A stretch of 15,564 nt of DNA from JBDTCS01 sp039923455 (GTDB taxonomy: Bacteria > Bacteroidota > Ignavibacteria > Palsa-1295): positions 1 through 15,564 of the forward strand of contig JBDTCS010000149.1 of NCBI GenBank assembly GCA_039923455.1, written 5' to 3'. A model generated the notes under the pieces. It did not search any database. It had not been told where the DNA came from and saw only the letters and a program-made list of their open reading frames with translations. The translations under genes and the position numbers were made by a program. The stretch's first letter is position 1. Each line of letters opens with the position of its first letter. Below are positions 1 to 5,465 of this stretch, piece after piece.

Positions 1-123
1 GACTCGTATCGCCGAGCCGTGGCGCTCTCGTGTAGTGAATCGGAGCGCACGTTTCTCGAACAGAAGTTAAAGCAGGTCGAAGGATTCCTCTCAAAAACGC
101 TTCGCTCGATCGGCGCGATCTGA
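1..123 (+). CDS. C-terminal end of an ECF sigma factor, DUF6596/ECF42-like (partial)
   Basis: The window opens inside a plus-strand reading frame that ends at TGA 121-123, giving 40 visible residues. The tail reads DSYRRAVALS, then SESERTFLEQKLKQVE and a short end. This pattern (Tyr-Arg-Arg-Ala, Leu, then Glu-Arg-x-Phe-Leu-Glu and a basic helix) resembles the last TPR-like helices of sigma factors with the DUF6596 C-terminal domain (ECF42 group), where the C-terminal extension follows regions sigma2 and sigma4 and replaces a separate anti-sigma factor. Those factors often sit beside DGPF/YCII-type genes, which would lie upstream and cannot be seen. The sigma2 and sigma4 regions are outside the window, so the call rests on a short tail only. 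It faces the acidic protein gene on the other strand. Confidence 0.5.
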   Translation, partial: DSYRRAVALSCSESERTFLEQKLKQVEGFLSKTLRSIGAI

Positions 124-207
124 GAAAGAACAAACCTCAATTGTGAGCTAGGCTCCCAACGGAGGTTATGAACAACAGCTCAAAATACGTCAAACACTTA
201 AGTTTGA

Positions 208-281
208 TCTTCGGCTAACCCTTGTCTTCGGCTAACCCTTGTCTTCGGCTCACCCTTGTCTTCGGCTAACCCTTGTCTTCG
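208..281. repeat. 17-bp tandem repeat, 4.3 copies
   Basis: Four units of 17 bp (TCTTCGGCTAACCCTTG) run head to tail at 208-224, 225-241, 242-258 and 259-275, followed by a partial TCTTCG at 276-281. Only one base differs, in the third unit (A to C). The array covers the stop codon (266-268) and last codons of the acidic protein gene on the minus strand and continues into its 3' flank. Seventeen is not a multiple of three, so the array is not built as coding sequence. A short hairpin (TCAAAC 190-195 with GTTTGA 202-207) lies just beyond it and, read on the minus strand, is followed by TTTT; it might act as a weak terminator. Confidence 0.9.
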
Positions 282-592
282 TCGAGATCGTTGTGATCAT
301 CTCCCCCCAAACTATAATATTCGTTCTCTTCGTCCTCTGAGCCTGGCTTCTCATCTTCTTCCTCGGCAGCCGAACCGGGAACATCGAGATCGTCACCGGT
401 TAGCTCTTCGGTAAAATCTTTCTCATTCCACTCTCCAGCTTTTTCGTTGGTCTCTTTCATTCGGGTCGGATCTTCAGGATCGACGTTCTCGAGCTCCGTC
501 TCTTTGCTATAGATATCTTCGCTAGGAGGATAGACGGGATACCCATCAGTAAGCCCGTCTTCTTTTGGTGCGTTCTTGTCGTGACTTGTCAT
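266..592 (-). CDS. Small acidic protein, conserved hypothetical of Bacteroidota type
   Basis: ATG at 592-590, TAG at 268-266, 108 residues. The protein is very acidic, has no signal peptide or membrane segment, and looks disordered. Recognisable blocks are YPVYPPSEDIY (about residues 19-29), a Glu/Asp-rich middle with NEKDF and LDVPGS, and the strongly conserved tail EDEENEYYSLGGDDHNDLDE. I recall this tail from many short hypothetical proteins of Bacteroidota (Pedobacter and Flavobacterium types); the family has no function known to me. No Shine-Dalgarno is visible before the ATG, where the sequence is AT-rich. It is a single gene, divergent from the lipoprotein gene and convergent with the partial sigma gene. 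The 3' end lies inside the 17-bp repeat array. Confidence is high that it is a real gene and nil about function. Confidence 0.85.
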   Translation of the reverse strand: MTSHDKNAPKEDGLTDGYPVYPPSEDIYSKETELENVDPEDPTRMKETNEKAGEWNEKDFTEELTGDDLDVPGSAAEEEDEKPGSEDEENEYYSLGGDDHNDLDEDKG

Positions 593-960
593 ACGATATA
601 CTTAGATAACAGCGCAAAGCTGCTCTCGAAAAATGGAAAACGTAAAAGTTGTGCTATACTTGTGTCAACACTTACTATCTGTTGCTTGGTTCTGCCATGC
701 AAGTCGGTATCCTAATAGACAATTAATTCCGACCCTACTGCCGAGTGTTTCTGTGTGAGAGGTTTTGTATGAATGTACGCTCATGCGATCGGAGTCTGCT
801 GACCACATCCTCGGAGTTCGATCGCCAAACGGGCATAATTCATTCAATTCCGGACTGCGGCACACTATTTGTTGATTACTTTGATCAACAACACTATTGT
901 GTCAGTGTGAAGCGTGTCGAAAATCGATACCACTATTATAATTATAAAGAGATACTCACT
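593..960. other. 368-bp divergent intergenic region
   Basis: The region separates the acidic protein (minus) from the lipoprotein (plus) and should hold promoters for both. On the minus strand a TTGACA-like hexamer lies about 85 bp before the acidic protein ATG, but no good -10 accompanies it. On the plus strand TATAAT occurs at 937-942, without a matching -35. An 8-bp dyad at 869-891 is described separately. A plus-strand reading frame from 745 runs into the lipoprotein gene, but its N-terminal part is Cys/His/Tyr-rich and unlike a signal peptide, so I treat it as non-coding. Confidence 0.5.
869..891. promoter_or_regulatory. 8-bp dyad upstream of the lipoprotein gene
   Basis: TTGTTGAT (869-876) and ATCAACAA (884-891) are perfect inverted copies separated by seven bases. 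The dyad is flanked by two near-direct copies of ACACTATTTGT / ACACTATTGT (862-872 and 891-900). It lies about 70 bp before the ATG and upstream of the TATAAT-like hexamer at 937-942. The size and symmetry fit a dimeric regulator site; no regulator can be named. Confidence 0.35.
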
Positions 961-1734
961 ATGGTAAAAATATTTCAAGGTGCGAAAACTCGTATGAGAC
1001 GGCAAGGGTGGATCTCTGCACTCGTACTGGTGGGCGGTGGCGTTCTTGCTGCTGGTTGCACATCAACTACGACGCCATCGAGCAGTTCGAATGTCACGAT
1101 GCAATCACAGTTCAGCGCAACGAAGGTAACTCCGAGCGCAACGAAAGGTGAGCATCAGATCACCGATTTCAAAGGCAGCTTTGTCGATTCACTTGAAGTG
1201 ACAAGCGCGCGTATCTTTGTGCGTGATATCAAGATGCATCACTCCGAAGATGATTCGTTGATTGATGAGAAGGACGAAGAGATCAAACTCGGACCATTCG
1301 TATTCACATTCGATGCCGCAGGTGCACGCGTGGTGACCAGTGCAGTAATTCCAGCGGGAAACTACGACCGCATCAAGTTTGAGATGCACAAGTACGATGC
1401 CGACAAAGACAAGGATGGTTACGACAGAGGTGATACCGCTGTCAATGAGTTCATCAGCGGCGATGGCTACACGTTCCTGATCAGTGGATTTGTATGGAAG
1501 AATGGCGTACGCTCGCCGTTCGTATATGCTTCCAAGGTTACCGTGAACCTTAATCTTCGATTCCCTCAGGATGTCGTGTTAGGTTCGAATGCCGTAAGCA
1601 CGCTCCTCTTGCAATTGGATCCTTGGATCATGTTCCATGTAACCGGCTTCGCAGTCGACCCGCGTGATGATGCGAACCGTCATATCATCGATGACGCAAT
1701 CAAGTCATCCTTCAAGCTCTTTAAGCATCTCTAA
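961..1734 (+). CDS. Lipoprotein with a DUF4382-like domain
   Basis: I chose the ATG at 961 (257 residues) because it gives a proper lipoprotein signal: a basic N-terminus, a hydrophobic stretch SALVLVGGGV and the lipobox LAAGC, with Cys33 as the lipidated residue. ATG 994 would also work (Cys22). A Ser/Thr-rich linker follows (TSTTTPSSSS). The body has the layout of DUF4382: SARIFVRDIKMHH, a strand-rich segment, the PAGNYDRIKFEMHKY block resembling the family's 'lpaGtYtqIRl', a loop with DADKDKDGYDRGD that could bind calcium, and C-terminal strands YASKVTVNLNL and LLQLDPWIMF. The family has no established reaction; members are exported envelope proteins. The gene stands alone between the divergent acidic protein and a hairpin terminator. 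The domain match is by eye and moderate. Confidence 0.75.
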   Translation: MVKIFQGAKTRMRRQGWISALVLVGGGVLAAGCTSTTTPSSSSNVTMQSQFSATKVTPSATKGEHQITDFKGSFVDSLEVTSARIFVRDIKMHHSEDDSLIDEKDEEIKLGPFVFTFDAAGARVVTSAVIPAGNYDRIKFEMHKYDADKDKDGYDRGDTAVNEFISGDGYTFLISGFVWKNGVRSPFVYASKVTVNLNLRFPQDVVLGSNAVSTLLLQLDPWIMFHVTGFAVDPRDDANRHIIDDAIKSSFKLFKHL

Positions 1735-1766
1735 GGGGCGCAATAGAACAATGTCTTTCCCAAAAG

Positions 1767-1799
1767 TCGCAGATTCCCACGAGGGAGTCTGCGATTTTT
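1767..1799 (+). terminator. Rho-independent terminator after the lipoprotein gene
   Basis: TCGCAGATTCCC (1767-1778) pairs with GGGAGTCTGCGA (1783-1794): 12 pairs including one G-T wobble, loop ACGA, then TTTTT at 1795-1799. It lies 32 bases after the lipoprotein stop. The opposite strand also has a T-run (CTTTTG) after the stem, so it may serve in both directions and back up the minus-strand gene that ends at 1947. Confidence 0.85.
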
Positions 1800-1892
1800 G
1801 GCATGTGAATTTCTGATAAACTTGCTTTCTCTTCTATCATTATATGCGAGTCTTAGAGTAACACGAGAGTACGAGACGGTGCGAAGGGTTAT

Positions 1893-1925
1893 TGAAGCCT
1901 TGAAACCAACGGTAGGATGGCTTCA
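1893..1925 (-). other. Possible hairpin past the T9SS-domain gene
   Basis: TGAAGCC (1893-1899) and GGCTTCA (1919-1925) are perfect inverted copies; inside the loop ACC and GGT can add three pairs. It begins 22 bases beyond the minus-strand stop at 1947. No T-run follows on either strand, so it is not a classical terminator; a role in 3'-end stability is possible. Confidence 0.3.
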
Positions 1926-1946
1926 TACTTGAGTTCGTCTATTTGC

Positions 1947-3521
1947 TTAGTGCTCCAGAATTAATCGTTTTGAAACGGACACTCCATCCACTGCTTTCAG
2001 AACTACGATGTAGATTCCCGGTGGTAGTTCGCGAAAGTTTACGATCTGCTTCTGCGTATCGTCGGTTAGAATCGTCGGCTTCTGAATTTGTAGTACAACG
2101 GTTCCAAATAGATCATACACTGCGCACTCTACTTGGATCTTATTTGAATTACTCATCGTGACCGTTGCACTTCCATAACATGGGTTCGGAGATATAATAA
2201 GTTGCAGATTGCTGAGTTGTGTCCCACGCTTAGCTCTGCTTCCGACAACATCAGCGGATGGATTCGCATCATTTGTTTCGGAGGCCGCTGTTTCGGAGGC
2301 CGCTGTTTCGGAAACTGCTGTTCCGGACACCGTTGTTTCGGAGACCGCAAACTTTGAAAGTGCATTCGACGATGCCGAAGCAGCACCATTGGCCGGATGA
2401 TTGTCGATCCCACTCTCATCAGCGAGAATTCCGCCATGAACCTTATCGGTTAAAGTGTTCGTGAATGCAGGCGTTCCATCATACCATAAGATCACGCTGT
2501 TAGTTGGATCAAGATGATTCTCAACGAAGATGGGAACAAGTTGCTCAACAGTTTCGAAATTTTCTAATGATGTGCGAATTTCCTTCGAAGCATTTCCTGA
2601 TTCGACCTTTTGTGTAAATTGGGAAACACGCTCCTTGCCACGCAGATTTGTGACGAGAAGCGGGACGAAGTGAGGCACAGTGTGCGCCTCGGAATTTAGG
2701 ACAGGCTCGATATGAGATTGATTCTTTGGTAACAAGCTAACCCGAAGCGCATTCTTCCCGAGCGGGCGTTCGAAATATTGAATCGTGTCGCTAAGTCGGT
2801 AGACACCAAGGAGCGCGAGTTGCACGTTGCTGAGTATTATCGGTTGGACGAATTTAATTTGATCCAATCTTGCATGCGAAGCCGAGAATGCTGACACACT
2901 CGCATCCTCCATATCAGCGTTCCTGCTTCCGATAGATGACCTTATCAATCCTGGCGTCAGAATTTGCACATTCGTATCAAGCCGCATACGGGATGGTGCA
3001 GGACTACCGACGTTGTTCGTAGCATAGCCTCCCGACTCGGAAGTGTGCGTCCCTACTCCGGATCCCCGCTTCGCGAACATACCGTCCTCCGTACGTATTT
3101 CGGAAATCGCAAAAGCCTGTGGGCGCTTCTCAAACGGAACAAGATGTCGCGGATTCGTTGCTTGTGTGCTGACCATCGAATCGAGTTTTGGTCTAGCCGA
3201 TTGTGCACTCGAAGGTTGAGTGGTAAGCTCGTGATCTTGTTGCACAATCGCAGGTGACAGAGTACGGTTGACCGGGTCGATGGTTCGATTCATTCCAAAA
3301 TAGATCAGCGCAAAAGCGGCGAGTCCACCCGCGAGCCCAACAGCTAATCCATACTGAGTGAACCACGGCAGAATAAAGAAACGCCGTTTCTTATCTTCAC
3401 GCAATTTTTGGTTAACACCATTTTGCATTTCAGCAAAAGGGATTCGCGGCCGCGCATCGCGCAGAGCATCGAGCCGCGAGCTCGTCTTCTGATCTTCGAT
3501 CTTTTCGGGTCGCATATTCAC
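1947..3521 (-). CDS. Anti-sigma-like single-pass membrane protein with C-terminal T9SS type A sorting domain
   Basis: ATG at 3521, 524 residues; the start overlaps the sigma factor stop as ATGA, which implies translational coupling. Residues 1-50 are polar and basic (ending REDKKRR), 56-77 form one membrane helix (GLAVGLAGGLAAFALIYFG), and about 80-435 are a long Ser/Thr-rich region with no domain I recognise. Residues about 391-416 are coded by a 15-bp tandem repeat giving SETA(A/V) pentapeptides. Residues 439-524 match the T9SS type A sorting domain: IISPNPCYGSATV, then AVYDLFGTVV, then LPPGIYIVVL and the basic end SKRLILEH. The cytoplasmic N-terminus plus one helix beside an ECF sigma gene is the usual anti-sigma layout, although no anti-sigma Pfam domain is evident. 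A sorting domain normally sits on a fully exported cargo, so the combination with a retained helix is odd; the helix might instead be read as a signal anchor. Confidence 0.8.
   Translation of the reverse strand: MNMRPEKIEDQKTSSRLDALRDARPRIPFAEMQNGVNQKLREDKKRRFFILPWFTQYGLAVGLAGGLAAFALIYFGMNRTIDPVNRTLSPAIVQQDHELTTQPSSAQSARPKLDSMVSTQATNPRHLVPFEKRPQAFAISEIRTEDGMFAKRGSGVGTHTSESGGYATNNVGSPAPSRMRLDTNVQILTPGLIRSSIGSRNADMEDASVSAFSASHARLDQIKFVQPIILSNVQLALLGVYRLSDTIQYFERPLGKNALRVSLLPKNQSHIEPVLNSEAHTVPHFVPLLVTNLRGKERVSQFTQKVESGNASKEIRTSLENFETVEQLVPIFVENHLDPTNSVILWYDGTPAFTNTLTDKVHGGILADESGIDNHPANGAASASSNALSKFAVSETTVSGTAVSETAASETAASETNDANPSADVVGSRAKRGTQLSNLQLIISPNPCYGSATVTMSNSNKIQVECAVYDLFGTVVLQIQKPTILTDDTQKQIVNFRELPPGIYIVVLKAVDGVSVSKRLILEH
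2275..2349 (-). repeat. 15-bp in-frame tandem repeat coding SETA(A/V) pentapeptides
   Basis: Five units of 15 bp begin at 2275, 2290, 2305, 2320 and 2335. The first two are identical (GTTTCGGAGGCCGCT) and the others differ at one to four positions. Read on the minus strand they encode a run of Ser/Gly-Glu/Gly-Thr-Ala-Ala/Val units in the linker just before the T9SS sorting domain. The period is a multiple of three, so copy number can change without breaking the frame. Confidence 0.85.
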
Positions 3522-4108
3522 AGTGCCGTCATTGAATGTTTAACACTTTCACTATTTGTGATCAAGATCTGGACGGGTTCTCGTAATTGCTTCGCAAGTC
3601 GTTCGCGTCCGCGACGCAATCTTGATTTTACTCCGGAGAGTGATCCACCTTGAATTGTTTTTATCTCTTCGAGTGAAAATCCGGAGACTTCAAACAGCAC
3701 AACCGTTTCGCGTTCTTTTGGGCTTAGCGTATCGAGCGCCGTATAGAGCTCGCCGATAGCCAAATCTTCTTCGGCTCTTCCATCGACCGAGTACTCTGTG
3801 TTTTCAATTGGTTCAAATCGCCAGTTTCGCCGAATACTTTTGCGATAGGTACGAACGGTGACGGTGAAGACAAATTTTTCAAAGGCCTGCCGATCACGCA
3901 TCTCGGGAAAATTCTTGAGCGAAGCAAGCACGCTATCACTCACAAGGTCCTCGGCTGCCTCTCGCGATCTGGTCAAACTCAGCGCAAACGCATACAACCT
4001 CTGATAAAGAGGCTCCAGCCGCTGCCAGAACTCCGCCGAAGTTGCGCCGTTTTCCAATGCCGTTGTCCGTTTGCCCGTTATTACTCCGTTACGAATATAG
4101 GTGCCCAA
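3518..4108 (-). CDS. ECF-family RNA polymerase sigma factor
   Basis: The protein directs RNA polymerase to a specific promoter set. Region sigma2 covers about residues 30-70: LYQRLYAFALSLTRSREAAE, then DLVSDSVLASLKNF. Region sigma4 covers about 120-180: ALDTLSPKERETVVLFEVSG, then FSLEEI and the recognition helix SLSGVKSRLRRGRERLAKQL. That order and spacing are typical of ECF sigma factors. The start is uncertain: the frame is open back to a stop at 4163-4165 with no ATG, so a TTG start at 4108 (196 residues) or TTG at 4057 (179 residues) must be used; no good Shine-Dalgarno precedes either. The stop overlaps the next gene's ATG, which marks that membrane protein as its likely partner regulator. 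The upstream DNA has been approached by the GxxExxY element, whose left end is only 63 bp from the TTG at 4108. Confidence 0.9.
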   Translation of the reverse strand: MGTYIRNGVITGKRTTALENGATSAEFWQRLEPLYQRLYAFALSLTRSREAAEDLVSDSVLASLKNFPEMRDRQAFEKFVFTVTVRTYRKSIRRNWRFEPIENTEYSVDGRAEEDLAIGELYTALDTLSPKERETVVLFEVSGFSLEEIKTIQGGSLSGVKSRLRRGRERLAKQLREPVQILITNSESVKHSMTAL

Positions 4109-4145
4109 AGAGGTCGGTAAAGTTTCTAAGGGTGAGGGAGGCGTG

Positions 4146-4153
4146 TATATTTG
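4146..4153 (+). promoter_or_regulatory. Possible Bacteroidota -7 box (TATATTTG)
   Basis: TATATTTG matches the TAnnTTTG -7 element known for Bacteroides-type housekeeping promoters. No clear -33 TTTG is present at the usual distance. If used, transcription would start just outside the left inverted repeat at 4171 and read through the whole GxxExxY element. Confidence 0.25.
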
Positions 4154-4170
4154 TCCGAATTCCTACTCCC

Positions 4171-4206
4171 CTGAACCTTGATTTTATGAGATTTTGGAGA
4201 TTAAGA
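4171..4206 (+). repeat. Left inverted repeat of the GxxExxY element
   Basis: Positions 4171-4195 are the exact reverse complement of 4747-4771. GG at 4196-4197 interrupts the match, which resumes for AGATTAAGA at 4198-4206. The flanking bases outside 4171 do not pair with the right flank, so the outer boundary is sharp. Confidence 0.95.
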
Positions 4207-4285
4207 TTGATTGGGATTGGGGCTTGGGGAGAAAGATTGATTGGGATTGGGGCTTGGGGAGAAATATTGATTGGGATTACGACTT
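4204..4285 (+). repeat. 30-bp G-rich direct repeat, about 2.7 copies
   Basis: Two units of 30 bp at 4204-4233 and 4234-4263 are identical (AGATTGATTGGGATTGGGGC, then TTGGGGAGAA); a third partial copy starts at 4264 and diverges after GGGATTACG. Each full unit has a GGG and two GGGG runs with three-base loops, so two units together offer six G-tracts within 50 bases and could form a G-quadruplex. The array sits between the left inverted repeat and the gene start, in what would be the 5' untranslated region. Confidence 0.9.
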
Positions 4286-4314
4286 GAACCTTCGGATTTG
4301 TACAGCATGAGATT

Positions 4315-4740
4315 ATGGCTATCGACGAAAGTAAGCACCCGGATTCGCCACTCACTCGAAAGATTATCGGATGTGCTATGCGAGTACATAGTACGCTCGG
4401 CAATGGATATCAGGAGGCTATTTATCAACGCGCGCTCGAACTGGAATTTTTGTACTCAGGGATTTCATACTCTCGCGAGCACAATATGCCAATTTATTAT
4501 CGCGGCGAAAAGATTGGGCTACGCCGCGTCGATTTTCTTGTTGAAGACAGGATATCCGTAGAACTCAAAGCACTTATCAGTTTGGAGCGTGTTCATCTTG
4601 CGCAAGCCATGAATTATTTAGAGGCGTACAATCTTGAAACAGGTTTACTAATAAATTTCGGAGGCATAAGTCTCGATTTCAAAAGACTGACAAATCGGAA
4701 GTACACACGTCCCAATCTCCCCTCCCAAATATCTTCTTAA
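4315..4740 (+). CDS. GxxExxY protein (PD-(D/E)XK nuclease-like superfamily)
   Basis: ATG at 4315, 141 residues, a complete family member. The name-giving motif GYQEAIY is at residues 31-37, preceded by IIGCAMRVHSTLGN. The nuclease-like core follows: Asp73 in RRVDFLVEDR, then Glu83 and Lys85 in VELKA, and Gln97 in the AQAMNYL helix (97-QAMNYL-102). Tail GLLINFG and LDFKRL are also typical. These residues fit the D-(D/E)xK-Q layout of the PF13366 family; its substrate and role are not established as far as I know. The last codons are C-rich in the coding strand (4711-4726), and the TAA stop lies inside the right inverted repeat of the element, so gene end and element end have evolved together. 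No Shine-Dalgarno is visible. The gene is opposite in strand to both neighbours. Confidence 0.9.
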   Translation: MAIDESKHPDSPLTRKIIGCAMRVHSTLGNGYQEAIYQRALELEFLYSGISYSREHNMPIYYRGEKIGLRRVDFLVEDRISVELKALISLERVHLAQAMNYLEAYNLETGLLINFGGISLDFKRLTNRKYTRPNLPSQISS

Positions 4741-4771
4741 TCTTTAAAAATCTCATAAAATCAAGGTTCAG
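4735..4771 (-). repeat. Right inverted repeat of the GxxExxY element
   Basis: Positions 4747-4771 are the exact reverse complement of 4171-4195; 4735-4743 pairs with 4198-4206, with an unpaired TTA between. The arm contains the stop codon of the GxxExxY gene (4738-4740). Read on the minus strand past the arm, the sequence continues with GGG, GGGG and GGG runs (4726 down to 4711), like the left end. Confidence 0.95.
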
Positions 4772-4787
4772 AGAGCTCGAACATGTT

Positions 4788-5465
4788 TTACCGCAGTGGC
4801 AATTCAATACGCACAAGGAATGCGAGGAGCGAGCGACTTTGATCGTTGATACGCGTTAGTTGTAACTCCGGCATTAATCGGAACGACCATCCAAGATCGA
4901 ACTTCGCTCCGAGTCCGATCACGAACGCCATATCCCACTCGCCGCTTGATATCGTGTTGCCGAAGACTGTAGCGGTCGAATGCAGATGATAAAATCCAAC
5001 ACCACCATCCAGCAGTATACCGTAATCCTCCAGCGTGACAATTCCCATAAGCGGTATTGCACTTAGCGTTGCGGAGATATCTGTTGTGCCGAAGCCTGGG
5101 GCTTTCGCATTCTGCTGCGACACGGAAGATAGATGTTGATACCCTGTTTCGATTCCAATGGAAATAAATCGGCTCCGGCTGCCGCGTATGCGTACGAGTC
5201 CGGTGAAGCCACCATTCTTGTAAGCGGCGCCCGGCGTCGCCGTAGGTTGCGTAAGCGCTCCGATGTCTCCCGAATACCCTGCTCCAGCATCCACCCAAAT
5301 GTGGAAAGTCTTCGCGACAGGGACACTATCGCCAATGACCATCCCTGACGGGCCCGCTGCTGAATCCAAATGATCGAGTCTTGCATTAGTTTGAGCTCGA
5401 GTATACGTCATGCCGATCAGCGACACCACGCAAGGCACGAGCCATAGGAAGGATCGCGTGTTCAC
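4788..5465 (-). CDS. Outer-membrane beta-barrel-like protein with signal peptide
   Basis: I start it at GTG 5465-5463, whose G is shared with the TAG stop of the GDPD gene (TAGTG), implying re-initiation. This gives 225 residues with a signal peptide VNTRSFLWLVPCVVSLIG followed by cleavage near TRA-Q (residue 24). A longer frame to 5654 exists, but its upstream part lies inside the GDPD gene and has no signal character. The mature part has alternating strands with Gly and aromatics: WVDAGAGYSG, FTGLVRIRGS, SIGIETGYQHL, ILLDGGVGFYHL, FVIGLGAKFDLGWSFRLMPE and the C-terminal LAFLVRIELPLR. This is the pattern of small eight-stranded outer-membrane barrels; no specific family can be named. It is the last gene of the three-gene operon, and the GxxExxY element begins 17 bp after its stop. 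Confidence 0.8.
   Translation of the reverse strand: MNTRSFLWLVPCVVSLIGMTYTRAQTNARLDHLDSAAGPSGMVIGDSVPVAKTFHIWVDAGAGYSGDIGALTQPTATPGAAYKNGGFTGLVRIRGSRSRFISIGIETGYQHLSSVSQQNAKAPGFGTTDISATLSAIPLMGIVTLEDYGILLDGGVGFYHLHSTATVFGNTISSGEWDMAFVIGLGAKFDLGWSFRLMPELQLTRINDQSRSLLAFLVRIELPLR

Larger units (their letters stand above)
4171..4771. mobile_element. Putative 601-bp inverted-repeat element carrying a GxxExxY gene
   Basis: Both ends carry the same 25-bp sequence in opposite orientation with no mismatch (4171-4195 and 4747-4771; it begins CTGAACCTTG). After a two- versus three-base interruption a further nine bases match (4198-4206 with 4735-4743), and beyond that both ends, read inward, show G-tracts in similar order. 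Between the ends lie 30-bp G-rich direct repeats and one GxxExxY gene. There is no transposase and I see no target-site duplication. The element fills the gap between two minus-strand genes, ending 17 bp from the stop at 4788. Layout recalls terminal inverted repeats of a small transposable unit, or the stem-forming ends of rRNA intervening sequences. Calling it mobile is inference; the boundaries are seen directly. Confidence 0.55.

Noticed and set aside
208..281. CRISPR array
   Set aside because: The units are directly adjacent with no spacers, 17 bp long, and no cas genes are present.
745..960. N-terminal extension of the lipoprotein gene from an upstream ATG
   Set aside because: It would put 72 Cys/His/Tyr-rich residues before a good lipoprotein signal peptide and would cover the dyad and promoter-like sequences.
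2209..2464. Plus-strand frames with Arg/Leu/Phe or Ala/Val/Glu repeats
   Set aside because: They are the mirror of the in-frame pentapeptide repeat of the T9SS-domain protein on the minus strand.
4042..4428. Frames on both strands through the G-rich array encoding decapeptide repeats (such as LIGIGAWGE)
   Set aside because: The 30-bp period is a multiple of three, so any frame yields a repeat peptide. The frames run across the inverted repeat and the sigma gene start and have no other protein character.
4171..4771. Classical insertion sequence
   Set aside because: No transposase-like protein is coded, the only gene is a GxxExxY protein, and no target-site duplication is visible next to the ends.
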